Positions 42,201 to 49,135 of a DNA stretch of 55,432 nt are shown in pieces; the first letter of the stretch is position 1; every line of letters starts with the position of its first letter. The stretch spans positions 1 to 55,432 of IMG/VR virus record IMGVR_UViG_3300047378_000870; one strand, 5' to 3'. The notes under the pieces are model-generated. The model worked only from the letters and a program-made list of their open reading frames with translations, was not told the DNA's origin and did not search any database. A program made the position numbers and the translations under genes. Source of the DNA: a virus.

Positions 42201-42265
42201 TGTCTAGCAATACATCTAATGTCCCGAAAATTAGAAATTTGCGAGCTATCGCACTGCAGGCATAA
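36278..42265 (+). CDS. Giant gp10-like wedge/fibre-connector protein (DUF4815 type)
   Basis: A 1995-residue protein. The start LNTSPYFDDFDDAKKFARIL followed by FKPGVAVQARELTQLQTILQ is the DUF4815-type N-terminus found in baseplate/fibre proteins of marine T4-like phages, where it takes the gp10 place after gp8. A long middle region with beta-rich segments and YPVDDTGSSGIYTYQIPRYV then FDLRNCIDFRPYV leads to a C-terminal part holding G-x-GY-type repeats (TAGGSGYTSPPTVTFSGG) like those of gp8. Three times longer than T4 gp10 (602), so it probably combines gp10 with further wedge/fibre functions. Confidence 0.75.
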   Translation: MALNLNTSPYFDDFDDAKKFARILFKPGVAVQARELTQLQTILQDTIGNFADHIFKDGGKVKGAAGIIQAYDYIKINDVDASSATVSNDTLEDYIGDVVTGGTSGLKAEIVKAATGLDTDAVDKKTFYLKYTQGSNTGSYLHFEAGETLTVTSTVSDRNGDTFVVDNGTDSNDATRNYYGKGLYFTIEDGIIYVNGLFVYHTKQDIILEKYKVSANTYVGVKFTDSNVTSDDDSTLNDPATGTFNFNAPGADRYKVSTTIAKLGLTETNDDDFVSLYRIEDGRISRGDDVGDLDFYARLGEVLATRTKEESGDYVIRNFSITAREHLVATGNRGLLSSSDGGSADHVAIGVGRGVAYVNGHRSELHSPTYIKTNKANSTLTEEGFTVSTAYGNYVIVDEVAGNWNVKDGDLVRFGDTAANAVTDNTHSGHGAPSTIIGQARIRQIRYESGTVNSSSCKYRLYLYDIRMTAGTFADVRTIYYDDPSADGHADPVLESSKAVLKESGFNTMLFRAPFKNTKTLATDTGNTYDNNYTYQKEFNVQFATDGTATITVTGTESFPYSTTPTQSQLNTEFYMAFQAGVTISGGTQAGTYIAGEVFKLESAMITSISNTAINFDIGTSLNSATDVTMQVKVKQTDVTPVEKQARESRYVKIDTATNVGGSTGPYILGFPDVYKIEAIYVDGTTYQSSGTDYKDQFVLEYGQSDNYYGHSRLIVKPGATVDLSSKKITVKLSYFHPNYGGTVGTYFAVDSYPVDDTGSSGIYTYQIPRYVSPNYGIFDLRNCIDFRPYVVSTSTDSTTLSGASENPLESFEPSTVSGGFEFPIPIESFTTDAEYYIPRIDKVAINERGKVIVIEGAPDLDPTPPQIPENTMELAELFMPAYPTISPFLGAENDRKDMAIRIGIRQNKRYTMADVGNIDKRINRLEYYTALTLLEQETENLTIVDSSGNNRFKNGIFINPFSDHKLSNILDPDFAASIHSKKKFCTTNFVRENIDVVYDSVNSTGITRTGNLLTLPYSAVDYKANLNASKFRNLAGELTFFFQGDMELYPPSDNFTYIEDGGETQVPGTAFEEIQNNVSTALNNANLINDIDLTLGNPVEGPFEAVDTGDNGFGWWNSTTSQSITTQELSQQTSNVTFDGSLNQPVEQSFGDQIIDVGFAPFMRSQIVTVYVARLKPNTRYYAFFDGEDVNADCRPIVLSDFKSVVTANPDNFWSDFSDTTNDFNDSLVSSSTGEIALQFRIPAGRFTIGEKTFRLSDDLKNRNDLTTSAAESRFTSFGLNAVSTETIVSTQFASFQPKTISDDPETVGSFSTTNRVTTPAFTFNFNILGFGNLGNFTFGSEPLAQTFMITGDDGHGVFIPKVDLYFREKHATLGVTVEIRDVVNGYPGDHLVPYSQKYLEPSDVNISTTAEDGTVTFNETAVTFDSPVYLTSGKEYCIVLKPQGNNTGYTHWVSELGKNEVGTTNRITASDLTNEGVLFTSVNNRTWSAFQAEDLKFKLYRCDFTTDTDGVAKFTNFDGDYLKIKDLDTGVFAAGDKVHGLDITVAGGGSGHAVSDIVTLAGFGNGTGAKIKVLSVSSGAITTFEINDMGSGFTADGSAVAQSATTGSGTGATFNITTKTGTVERFSSEFQVARVKVTKSTFGANDDISNGTTDGKIDQIENKTFNTIKLNFGQIEFPDTSIAHEYDGTKSSGVSSKGTISRKLGQAETQVTLEEYAVYSESNETANLSGNKSFNSDATFSTSSNLVSPVVDLSRASYIVTKNTVNNDSTNEDSNNGGNSLSRYISKKVQLADGQEAQDIRVVLDQLTPVGSSVKVYGKFRAPEDEVSDFREELNWIELSLVETPKNDGESNKRFIEYEYKLSDANLDGNDIFEYDVKRVNATTITAGGSGYTSPPTVTFSGGTSTRQAKGFAVLSGGAVSEIVITDPGRYTGSTAPTITISGGGGSSATATSTIGTATFKEFKEFAIKVVFLSSNTSNVPKIRNLRAIALQA

Positions 42266-42268
42266 TAA

Positions 42269-42469
42269 ATGAATGATTTGAAGACAGATAAATATTTGAG
42301 AGACGAATCTACTGGAGCTTTATTGAGTAGAGATCATGCAGGTCTTGCGGCATATAAAGCTAAGAAGAAACAGTCGAACCTTATTGATGAAGTTTGTAAT
42401 GATATAAATAGTGTAAAACAGGACTTGGCTGATATAAAAGAAGCCTTAAAAGAAATTTTGGATAGGTAA
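42269..42469 (+). CDS. Small coiled-coil phage protein
   Basis: A 66-residue protein: DLKTDKYLRDESTGALLSRD (a start shared by many small phage proteins next to fibre genes), a Lys-rich hinge and a coiled-coil C-terminus (DEVCNDINSVKQDLADIKEA). Probably a fibre-assembly helper or minor tail part, judged from position only. Confidence 0.6.
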   Translation: MNDLKTDKYLRDESTGALLSRDHAGLAAYKAKKKQSNLIDEVCNDINSVKQDLADIKEALKEILDR

Positions 42470-42474
42470 CACAA

Positions 42475-43515
42475 ATGTCAACACTTACAACTCGTTCAGG
42501 TAAAGGTTCTCCTCTGACAAATACAGAGGTGGATACAAACTTTACCAATCTGAATACCGACAAATATCAAAGCGGCGATGATATTAGCGTTGGTGATATT
42601 ACTGTCACGGGCAAATTTATCGTTGGAGTTGATGCTTCTGTTACTGCCGCTGGCACGACTCAAGGAGCTGCCACAGATCTTTCAAAGACATATAATATCG
42701 TAAACACTGCATCAGCAAACCAAGGCGTTCAGCTCCCAGATGCTGTAACTGGCACAAGGGTAACAGTTTTTAACTCGACAACTGCTACGATTAAAGTTTG
42801 GCCATACACCAACGAATCTATCAATGACTTGTCAGCTAATACTGCATTAGATCTTGGTCCAGAAAAAGGTCGTGACTTTGTTGCCGTGTCGGCTACTCAA
42901 TGGCAATCAACTGATGAGGGTGATGCTGTAGTTGCTACAACTATAGATGCGACTGGTCTTGCGTCCTTAGATGGCGGTATTGATGTTGATGGCGCGTTTA
43001 CTGTTGCTGATGGAACAGGTAATATTGACACATCTGGCACATTGACTGTTGATGGTCTTTCATCTCTCGATGGTGGTATTGATGTAAACGGTTCGAACTT
43101 TACTGTTTCTACAGCAGGTGCTATCGTCGGTTCAAGTATCAGTATTTCTGGCGCAACGACACTTTCAGGCGACCTTAAATATGGTGTGACAGCTTCTATT
43201 ACTGCGGCTGGTTCATCGCAAGGCGATGCCGTTGCCCTTACTGAAACTGTTAATGTAGTGACGACTGCCTCCGCGAACCAAGGTGTTAAGCTGAAATCTG
43301 CTGTCGCTGGTCTCAAAACTGAAATCTATAATACAACCAATGCTGATATTAAAGTTTATCCAAATACTTCTGATACGATCGACGGTGGTTCAGCCAATGC
43401 CGCGAAAATGCTTGCAAGTGGAGCTTCAATGGTTCTAGTATGTAAGGATTCTACTAACTGGGAAGTTCAACGCCCAATAGTAGTTAAAAATTTGAATAAC
43501 GTAGTAATTAATTAG
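42475..43515 (+). CDS. Tail-fibre-type protein with duplicated domain
   Basis: A 346-residue protein. N-terminal TLTTRSGKGSPLTNTEVDTN is typical of phage fibre proteins. A domain of about 90 residues occurs twice, once near 55-140 (VTAAGTTQGAATDLSKTYNI) and again near 240-330 (ITAAGSSQGDAVALTETVNV), both followed by TASANQGV and a strand set ending in a Trp. Between them are SLDGGIDV repeats. Probably a fibre or baseplate decoration protein. Confidence 0.72.
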   Translation: MSTLTTRSGKGSPLTNTEVDTNFTNLNTDKYQSGDDISVGDITVTGKFIVGVDASVTAAGTTQGAATDLSKTYNIVNTASANQGVQLPDAVTGTRVTVFNSTTATIKVWPYTNESINDLSANTALDLGPEKGRDFVAVSATQWQSTDEGDAVVATTIDATGLASLDGGIDVDGAFTVADGTGNIDTSGTLTVDGLSSLDGGIDVNGSNFTVSTAGAIVGSSISISGATTLSGDLKYGVTASITAAGSSQGDAVALTETVNVVTTASANQGVKLKSAVAGLKTEIYNTTNADIKVYPNTSDTIDGGSANAAKMLASGASMVLVCKDSTNWEVQRPIVVKNLNNVVIN

Positions 43516-43523
43516 GTGATTAA

Positions 43524-44678
43524 ATGGTAGATGAAGCTGCAAAGATTGAAGCTGAAGAGACTTCGGGTGTTCCAACTGATCTACAAAGCATCAGAACATT
43601 CAGCTTTTTTGGCAACCCCGATATAGAAATGCGGCGTTATACTGGTCGTTGGATTTCGGTGCGGTTTGCAGGAAACCATCTTAATACAGCGAGTCTACAA
43701 ATATCAACTATGAGTCCAGGAACAGGGTATACAGAAGTCGGGCGATTTGATAACACAGTGCGCGATGACGCTGTTGGCACACACCCTACCGATGGTGCAA
43801 CGACTTTAGTGCAGAGATATCGTATTAACCAATATACAACTGGGATTGATGAATCTCAGGGATCTGGTCTAATAGCCCATCGCCCACTAAAAATTGATGA
43901 TAATGGTGAATTGGTAGAGATGACTGATACTGAGATTCGAGAGATTATCTTAGATCCTATCATTAAAGAAATAGTTGACCAAGGTCAATTTACATGTGGT
44001 CAATACCGCCTCGAAGCTGCAGCTCCTAGCACAACAATTCCCGCTGGCGCGAGCGTAACTCGTCAGAATGCTGATGTTGGAACATGGACAGACAGAGGAA
44101 CTATTTCTGACACTCAAGTTGACGGAACTACTGTGACAAAAACTCTTTGGCAAAAGACTTCTCCTAGAGGTTATTTAGCTCCAGGAGGAAACAGAACGCT
44201 GTTATATCTCACAGATGATGGTGAAATTACAGAGTTTACACACACTGAGTTATATACTTTTGATGCTATGCTCCGTAATCGTATTCTTGCTAACAATATT
44301 GGTAGATATGTTTTTGACACTGCTGCCCCAACTACTGGCGGAACTTGGCAGCAGATGGGCGAAACAATGACTGATCAGCGCAAACAAACAGCAACATATG
44401 CCTACGCTGGAACCTATACGGGTTCTTATTCTGGAACTTATACAGGCTATTACACTGGAACCTACACTGGTTATTACACTGGTTCATATGCTGCTGATTA
44501 TGGTGGTTTCGCAGGAACATCATATTCTGGTGATTATGCTGGCGATTACACTGGCACATATGCTGGCGATTACACTGGTTCATATTCAGGAGACTACACT
44601 GGCACATATGATGGCGTAACAATTATCTCATCATCTGAAACGGTATCATCTAAAAAACTGTTCGTTCGTATCGCCTAA
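43524..44678 (+). CDS. Tail-fibre-type protein with Tyr-x-Gly repeats
   Basis: A 384-residue protein. The N-terminal half has FSFFGNPDIEMRRYTGRWIS and VQRYRINQYTTGIDESQGSG, no known fold; the middle carries NRTLLYLTDDGEITEFTHTE. Residues about 291-365 are a striking run of Y-x-G units (YAGTYTGSYSGTYTGYY and so on), followed by ISSSETVSSKKLFVRIA. Such Tyr/Gly runs occur in marine phage fibre proteins, probably as a fibrous or adhesive shaft. The place among fibre genes supports this. Confidence 0.7.
   Translation: MVDEAAKIEAEETSGVPTDLQSIRTFSFFGNPDIEMRRYTGRWISVRFAGNHLNTASLQISTMSPGTGYTEVGRFDNTVRDDAVGTHPTDGATTLVQRYRINQYTTGIDESQGSGLIAHRPLKIDDNGELVEMTDTEIREIILDPIIKEIVDQGQFTCGQYRLEAAAPSTTIPAGASVTRQNADVGTWTDRGTISDTQVDGTTVTKTLWQKTSPRGYLAPGGNRTLLYLTDDGEITEFTHTELYTFDAMLRNRILANNIGRYVFDTAAPTTGGTWQQMGETMTDQRKQTATYAYAGTYTGSYSGTYTGYYTGTYTGYYTGSYAADYGGFAGTSYSGDYAGDYTGTYAGDYTGSYSGDYTGTYDGVTIISSSETVSSKKLFVRIA
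44396..44616 (+). repeat. In-frame Tyr-x-Gly tandem repeat
   Basis: About 18 units of 12 bases coding Tyr-x-Gly-x, such as TATGCTGGCGAT and TACACTGGCACA, with synonymous changes. The unit size is a multiple of three, so gain or loss of units keeps the frame. Confidence 0.85.
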
Positions 44679-44714
44679 ATATTATACATTATTTTATATT
44701 ATGGAGTCTATATA

Positions 44715-45149
44715 ATGTCTGAAGAAACCTTTCCGAAATACAAAGATCCCATTTGGCACGATAAATCCAACCGAGCCATCACATGCCGCATTCATCAAGG
44801 TGACGGGGAATATGCTACAGCACAAATTGTAGCAGCTGATGGGGAAAACGCTGATTATGATGCTGTGTTAGAAATGTATGGCGAAGAAGAAATTGATCGT
44901 CTCACAGAAAAACACGAAGAACAAAAAATCAAAAATCAACAGATCGAAGCCGAAAGAGCTGCAGCTCATATGGCCAGAAAAAGGCAAGAAGTTTTATTTA
45001 ATATGAAACTTGAGGCATTCGAAGTAGAAGAAATCAAAAACTCTACTAATAGAGATCTTAAGAAGCGTCTTCGCAAAGCTAAATCTGTCATCGAAGTTCA
45101 AGCATTTGCTACATTATTGATTCAAGACGCCCTCAATAATGCAGAGTAA
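44715..45149 (+). CDS. Coiled-coil phage protein, unknown
   Basis: A 144-residue protein with a GGAG site. N-terminal polar domain (ETFPKYKDPIWHDKSNRAIT), then a long charged helix (DRLTEKHEEQKIKNQQIEAE) and a helical end. No family recognised. It opens the second glycan island, overlapping the glycosyltransferase start by 11 bases. May be a fibre chaperone or structural part. Confidence 0.55.
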   Translation: MSEETFPKYKDPIWHDKSNRAITCRIHQGDGEYATAQIVAADGENADYDAVLEMYGEEEIDRLTEKHEEQKIKNQQIEAERAAAHMARKRQEVLFNMKLEAFEVEEIKNSTNRDLKKRLRKAKSVIEVQAFATLLIQDALNNAE

Positions 45150-45852
45150 TGGCTATCTATTAGTCGCCTCTGTAAATAAAGCATACTACGACGCAGCACT
45201 TAGGTGTGCTGAATCCCTCTTAGACTTTTATCCAGAAGCGAAAATCACCTTATTCACCCACGAAGAATGGGTTTGTGATTATGCGCGCGAATTATTTGAG
45301 AACATAATAACTGATGATGTTCCGAATCATATCAGAGCTAAACTCTGGGCATTATCAAAGTCGCCCTATGACGTGACTTTATATCTCGATTGCGACACAG
45401 TGATACAACACGAAGACATTTCAGAAGTTTTTGATTTCTTAGGTGAGAACGATATTCTATTTACCAGAAACCGTCCTTATAATGCTAAGATTACAAAACT
45501 CTCTGAAACTGAAGAAATGATTTATCATTGTGGTTTGTTTCTCTACAACACTACTACAACCAAACAACTCATGGATAGTTGGTATGAGTGGTATCTAGAG
45601 CAGCGAACACCTTCTTGGGATCCGACTCCATACCCTGAGAAGGTTCGCCCATGGGATACATTTACTATGTGGAATCTCTTGACTAATGGTAACTTTGACG
45701 TTAAAGTAGGAGAGTTCCCAGCACCTGATGCAAGGTGGAACTTTGTGAACGGATATAAAGAAGATGAATTGCAGGGAACTGACGCAGTAGTTTATCACTA
45801 TACATTTCCTAAAGGCGAGAGAGAAAACGGTGAGATTTATAGATCTAAATGA
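45139..45852 (+). CDS. Glycosyltransferase (GT-A, family 8-like)
   Basis: A 237-residue protein. LLVASVNKAYYDAALRCAES at the N-terminus, then KITLFTHEEWV, and VTLYLDCDTVIQHED near residue 85 with the metal-binding DxD; C-terminal AVVYHYTFPKG gives the distal His. Likely transfers a sugar from a nucleotide donor. Same fold group as the four minus-strand proteins further on, but it lacks their WGDKY start. Confidence 0.72.
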   Translation: MQSNGYLLVASVNKAYYDAALRCAESLLDFYPEAKITLFTHEEWVCDYARELFENIITDDVPNHIRAKLWALSKSPYDVTLYLDCDTVIQHEDISEVFDFLGENDILFTRNRPYNAKITKLSETEEMIYHCGLFLYNTTTTKQLMDSWYEWYLEQRTPSWDPTPYPEKVRPWDTFTMWNLLTNGNFDVKVGEFPAPDARWNFVNGYKEDELQGTDAVVYHYTFPKGERENGEIYRSK

Positions 45853-46438
45853 TGAGATACTTGAGATATTGAATCGACACAGCGATTGGTTCTTTGGCCA
45901 AGATTTATCGGAACTTCATATTGATCAGAAAGGTCAATCTGATATAGAACATGCCCAGTCATACGAATACCTAAAAGAAATGATAGCGAAACCTATGGGC
46001 AAAAAAGAAGGTGAGCATGCTGGTCCACCAGAAGTAATCCGTAACTCTCACTTTGGTCCAGGAAGCAGAAATCCGCAAAAATATAAAAATGAATCGATAC
46101 GCTTCAATGATGAGTTAGTGAAGTTCTTGGGAGCGAGGCAAAGTGCCGTGCATGTATATTACCCAAAAGATGGATACATGGGCTGGCATAACAATTGGGA
46201 TGTTCCAGGATATAATATTCTTTTCAATTACAACACAGGCGACGGCTGGTTCCAGCACTGGGACGGCGAAATTATACACACATTGCCAGACTGGAAGGGG
46301 TGGTCAGCGAAGGTGGGATATTACGGTGGGCAGGATGAACCCTTCTGGCATTGCGCTGGCGGTGGTCCAAGAATCACTTTAGGGTTTGTGATCCCTGATG
46401 AGGGAATGTGGGAAATGATGGTAGAGGATATTACTTAG
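45830..46438 (+). CDS. 2-oxoglutarate/Fe(II) oxygenase-like protein
   Basis: A 202-residue protein, GTG start, overlapping the transferase by 23 bases. HVYYPKDGYMGWHNNWDVPG then YNILFNYNTGDGWFQHWDG resembles the first metal-ligand strand of phage 2OG-Fe(II) oxygenases (GWH-N), and HCAGGGPRITLGFVIPD resembles the distal His and the 2OG-binding Arg. The usual HxD pair reads H-N-N-W-D here, so activity is uncertain. Possible hydroxylase for a glycan or protein. Confidence 0.5.
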   Translation: MRFIDLNDEILEILNRHSDWFFGQDLSELHIDQKGQSDIEHAQSYEYLKEMIAKPMGKKEGEHAGPPEVIRNSHFGPGSRNPQKYKNESIRFNDELVKFLGARQSAVHVYYPKDGYMGWHNNWDVPGYNILFNYNTGDGWFQHWDGEIIHTLPDWKGWSAKVGYYGGQDEPFWHCAGGGPRITLGFVIPDEGMWEMMVEDIT

Positions 46439-47099
46439 AACCGATTACCATATATCGATCATACTTCTTTTGACCATCCCACGAGTAATAAGTTTGCTCA
46501 ACTTTACCTTCATAAAATGTTTCATCTAAACCGATCTGCTCTTTCAGATCTTCAACTGAATTTACACAGTTGATGCCATACATCTCTTCAATCACATTAC
46601 TATTTTGACAAGCAAACAATGCCATCGGATTGTTAGTTTCTAACCCAGCAAGCGGATACATTTGCTCAGTGTTGATAGCGATTACAACGTCAGCATCTAT
46701 TTTATTTAATTCCTCAAATGCAAATGGGATGTCAAGACAATGATGCTTCATCTTGATAAACTTTTCTTGTGAATAGTATTTGTGAAAAAGTTTAGAGAGA
46801 TCTAGTGACTCTTTATCAAGATCGACTAAATGTAATTCTCCAATATCTAAGTTCTCAGATAATAGAGGAACGAGTGGAATGCCGAGCCATGAATTCAATA
46901 TCAAGACTTTTAGTTTTTCTTGACGAGCGCAATTGTCTACGTGATTGATAAGTTCTTCTACTAGCCAAGTGGCAGCTTCTACATGATTTTTATCAAAACA
47001 CTGCCGCAGATCGGCGAGTTTGTGGGTTGCTTTACTCTCAATAAAATGTAGAGCCTCGCCCCAGAATTTGTAATTATTTAAAAAATTAGATTTTAACAT
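46431..47099 (-). CDS. Class I methyltransferase-like protein
   Basis: ATG at 47099 chosen (14-base overlap with the gene before). About 222 residues: helical N-terminus, then KVLILNSWLGIPLVPLL and GELHLVDLDKESLDLSKLF, the motif I/II region of SAM methyltransferases, although the Gly-rich loop is weak. ADVVIAINTEQMYP follows as motif IV and the end is YMVIGSK. Related in plan to the protein at 3756-4373. Its stop overlaps the stop of the oppositely read oxygenase-like gene by eight bases. Confidence 0.6.
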   Translation of the reverse strand: MLKSNFLNNYKFWGEALHFIESKATHKLADLRQCFDKNHVEAATWLVEELINHVDNCARQEKLKVLILNSWLGIPLVPLLSENLDIGELHLVDLDKESLDLSKLFHKYYSQEKFIKMKHHCLDIPFAFEELNKIDADVVIAINTEQMYPLAGLETNNPMALFACQNSNVIEEMYGINCVNSVEDLKEQIGLDETFYEGKVEQTYYSWDGQKKYDRYMVIGSK

Positions 47100-47760
47100 C
47101 TTCACTTTTACCCATAGAGTCAAATAAACATACATACGGAAGCTGGCGATATACGTGCTTCTCAGTGTCTTGTGGATAGATATAGCCTTGATTGAAACTA
47201 TAAACCCACCCCAGAGGAAATATCTTCATCGGGATCACGTGCTTATCACATAAGAAGTTATCAATACCTCGATAGTGCCACATAATCTGCTTCTTATATT
47301 TAGTAAAGTATTCCCAGAGCTCTGCTCCGTCAAAGTTATCATTCCAACGTAAGACACTAGAATTGATATCGCTAAACTTATGTGGAACGTGTTTTGTTTC
47401 CTCGCGCATGCGCTCTAGGTCATGCCACCAAGTTTTCACAATACCCAAACATATTCCTGGATCGAAATCCTCGAATGCAGTAATATCGTGTTGAATCAAG
47501 ATATCAAGGTCAAAGAAAAGTTTTTCTCCTGTCTGTTCAACAAGAGGCGAGAACAAATACATTTTGTTCCACCATTTTTCTAAATCGTTGTTTTCAGGTA
47601 TGAGTATGGGCTCAACGAAGTCAACTAATCCATCGGGGTCGTCAGTGATGCAATACATCTTACGATCTGCTTCTGGAAAGTCAGCTGCAATGTCATATGC
47701 AATCTTATTGACATAATCAGAGCTATACTTATCGCCCCATTTTACTGTGTAAATATTCAT
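47086..47760 (-). CDS. Glycosyltransferase-like protein, WGDKY family (copy 1)
   Basis: ATG at 47760, in an ATGA overlap with the FkbM gene. 224 residues: MNIYTVKWGDKYSSDYVNKI, MYCITDDPDGL, then LFFDLDILIQHDI with the DxD, and SSVLRW, IFPLGWVYSFNQG. GT-A-type fold, same family as the three further genes up to 51160. Probably adds sugars; acceptor unknown. Confidence 0.65.
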   Translation of the reverse strand: MNIYTVKWGDKYSSDYVNKIAYDIAADFPEADRKMYCITDDPDGLVDFVEPILIPENNDLEKWWNKMYLFSPLVEQTGEKLFFDLDILIQHDITAFEDFDPGICLGIVKTWWHDLERMREETKHVPHKFSDINSSVLRWNDNFDGAELWEYFTKYKKQIMWHYRGIDNFLCDKHVIPMKIFPLGWVYSFNQGYIYPQDTEKHVYRQLPYVCLFDSMGKSEDVKI

Positions 47761-48338
47761 AGATACAACCAATCTAATCCAAACTGTTTTACTTTAATGT
47801 AACCCAAATCAAACAGTATTTCTTCTCCATTACCTCGTTCTAGGGCAACGGCGGGGTGATGTTTCTTGAGAGTATGTAACATGCCATTCAATGCATGTGG
47901 TTCATGACCTTCTATATCTAGGTGAATCAGGTCTGGTTCTAACCCATAGTCATCTAGTCGAACCTGTTTAATGTCACCGTCATTAATTACACGAGTTGCT
48001 CCCGAGTTGATAGGATCTATCTTCAAACCTATCGTTCTTTCTCTCTCACCTAAAGCAGCCTCAAACATAGATACATTATCTTCTGTGATGTTGGTTTGTA
48101 GGCATAAGTAATTGTTCGGCTCTGGTTCGAAGGTGATTACATGTTGTGCATATTTTGCATATTGTGCTGTGTATAATCCACAGTTACCACCTGCTTGAAC
48201 AACTGTAAACACTCTACCAATCTCATTAAGTATATCTTCGGGTATAGTTGGGTGATCAATCGTTAAGTGTTTCCAGCAATGATAATCAGCTGTTGGCCAG
48301 AGCCATTCTCTGCCCCCAAATACTCTTATCTCATTCAT
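47757..48338 (-). CDS. FkbM-family methyltransferase
   Basis: ATG at 48338 overlapping the previous stop (ATGA). 193 residues: VFTVVQAGGNCGLYTAQYAK (SAM-binding; a Gln in place of the usual Asp of VDVGAN), VITFEPEPNNYLCLQTNI, FEAALGER, then VRLDDYGLEPDLIHLDIEGH with EPHALNGM, all typical for FkbM enzymes. They O-methylate sugars and similar groups. Lies between glycosyltransferase copies 1 and 2, so it probably caps the same glycan. Confidence 0.88.
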   Translation of the reverse strand: MNEIRVFGGREWLWPTADYHCWKHLTIDHPTIPEDILNEIGRVFTVVQAGGNCGLYTAQYAKYAQHVITFEPEPNNYLCLQTNITEDNVSMFEAALGERERTIGLKIDPINSGATRVINDGDIKQVRLDDYGLEPDLIHLDIEGHEPHALNGMLHTLKKHHPAVALERGNGEEILFDLGYIKVKQFGLDWLYL

Positions 48339-49135
48339 CGCCAATGCTCTAATAATTTTGGGTCAGCAAGTTCATCTTGTTTAGTTTTTCCGCGAGAGCC
48401 ATCCTCGAACGGTAGGAGGTCAACATTGAACACACAAAGGATACAGTTCTCACGATATATACCCACGTTCAAATCATCTTCTTCCCATGAGCGACCACGA
48501 TTGTAGGAATACGCCATCCAGCTTGGGAAGTAATCCCACAACTCACGCCACCTCCAACTATGATAATTGTCAGTGCCATCTGTATATGTAAACCAAATCT
48601 TATCCTGATACTTTAATACATCTTCCCAGATAGGTTCGCACTGGTCATCGCTCCACACTTGACAACTGCCGTTTGTAAATGCTCCATGCGAAACTTTAAA
48701 ACGCCTTGTGTTCATAGGGCGAGGATCTTGCCACCAAGAGCGCATCTTGGTAGGTTGTTCCATATTATATGTTATGATGGGAGTTAGATCGTTCTGAATT
48801 ATAACATCAAGATCTAGGAATACGAACCGACCAGTAGGTTTATCGTCGGCAAAATTATGGGTGTTAAAAACGAAAGTTTTTGGGCGATCCCAACAACGAG
48901 CCATTCCGTATTTAAAATCATCCAACCCAAACCAATACTTAGGATGGATGTTCGGAATATCTGGAAAAGGGATAACCTTAATATCAGATTGAATACCATC
49001 ACTATCGTCAGTGTAACAATAGAAGTGGAAATCAAAATGGTCAGGGCAGTTTCGCCTAGCCATATTGCATAATCGATTGACAAAGTGTGGTCCATACTTT
49101 GTGCCCCATTTAGCACATACGAAATTTACACGCAT
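48335..49135 (-). CDS. Glycosyltransferase-like protein, WGDKY family (copy 2)
   Basis: ATG at 49135 (10-base overlap with the gene before). About 266 residues: NFVCAKWGTKYGPHFVNRLC, FHFYCYTDDSDGI, PDIPNIHPKYWFGLDDFKY, then RFVFLDLDVIIQNDL with the DxD, NGSCQVWSDDQCE and TDGTDNYHSWRW. Close in plan to copy 3 (same HPKYWFG and DNYH-WR motifs), pointing to duplication. GT-A type. Confidence 0.65.
   Translation of the reverse strand: MRVNFVCAKWGTKYGPHFVNRLCNMARRNCPDHFDFHFYCYTDDSDGIQSDIKVIPFPDIPNIHPKYWFGLDDFKYGMARCWDRPKTFVFNTHNFADDKPTGRFVFLDLDVIIQNDLTPIITYNMEQPTKMRSWWQDPRPMNTRRFKVSHGAFTNGSCQVWSDDQCEPIWEDVLKYQDKIWFTYTDGTDNYHSWRWRELWDYFPSWMAYSYNRGRSWEEDDLNVGIYRENCILCVFNVDLLPFEDGSRGKTKQDELADPKLLEHWR

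Noticed and set aside
42897-43316. Minus-strand frame opposite the fibre gene at 42475.
   Set aside because: Repetitive antisense frame, no ribosome site, unlike any protein family.
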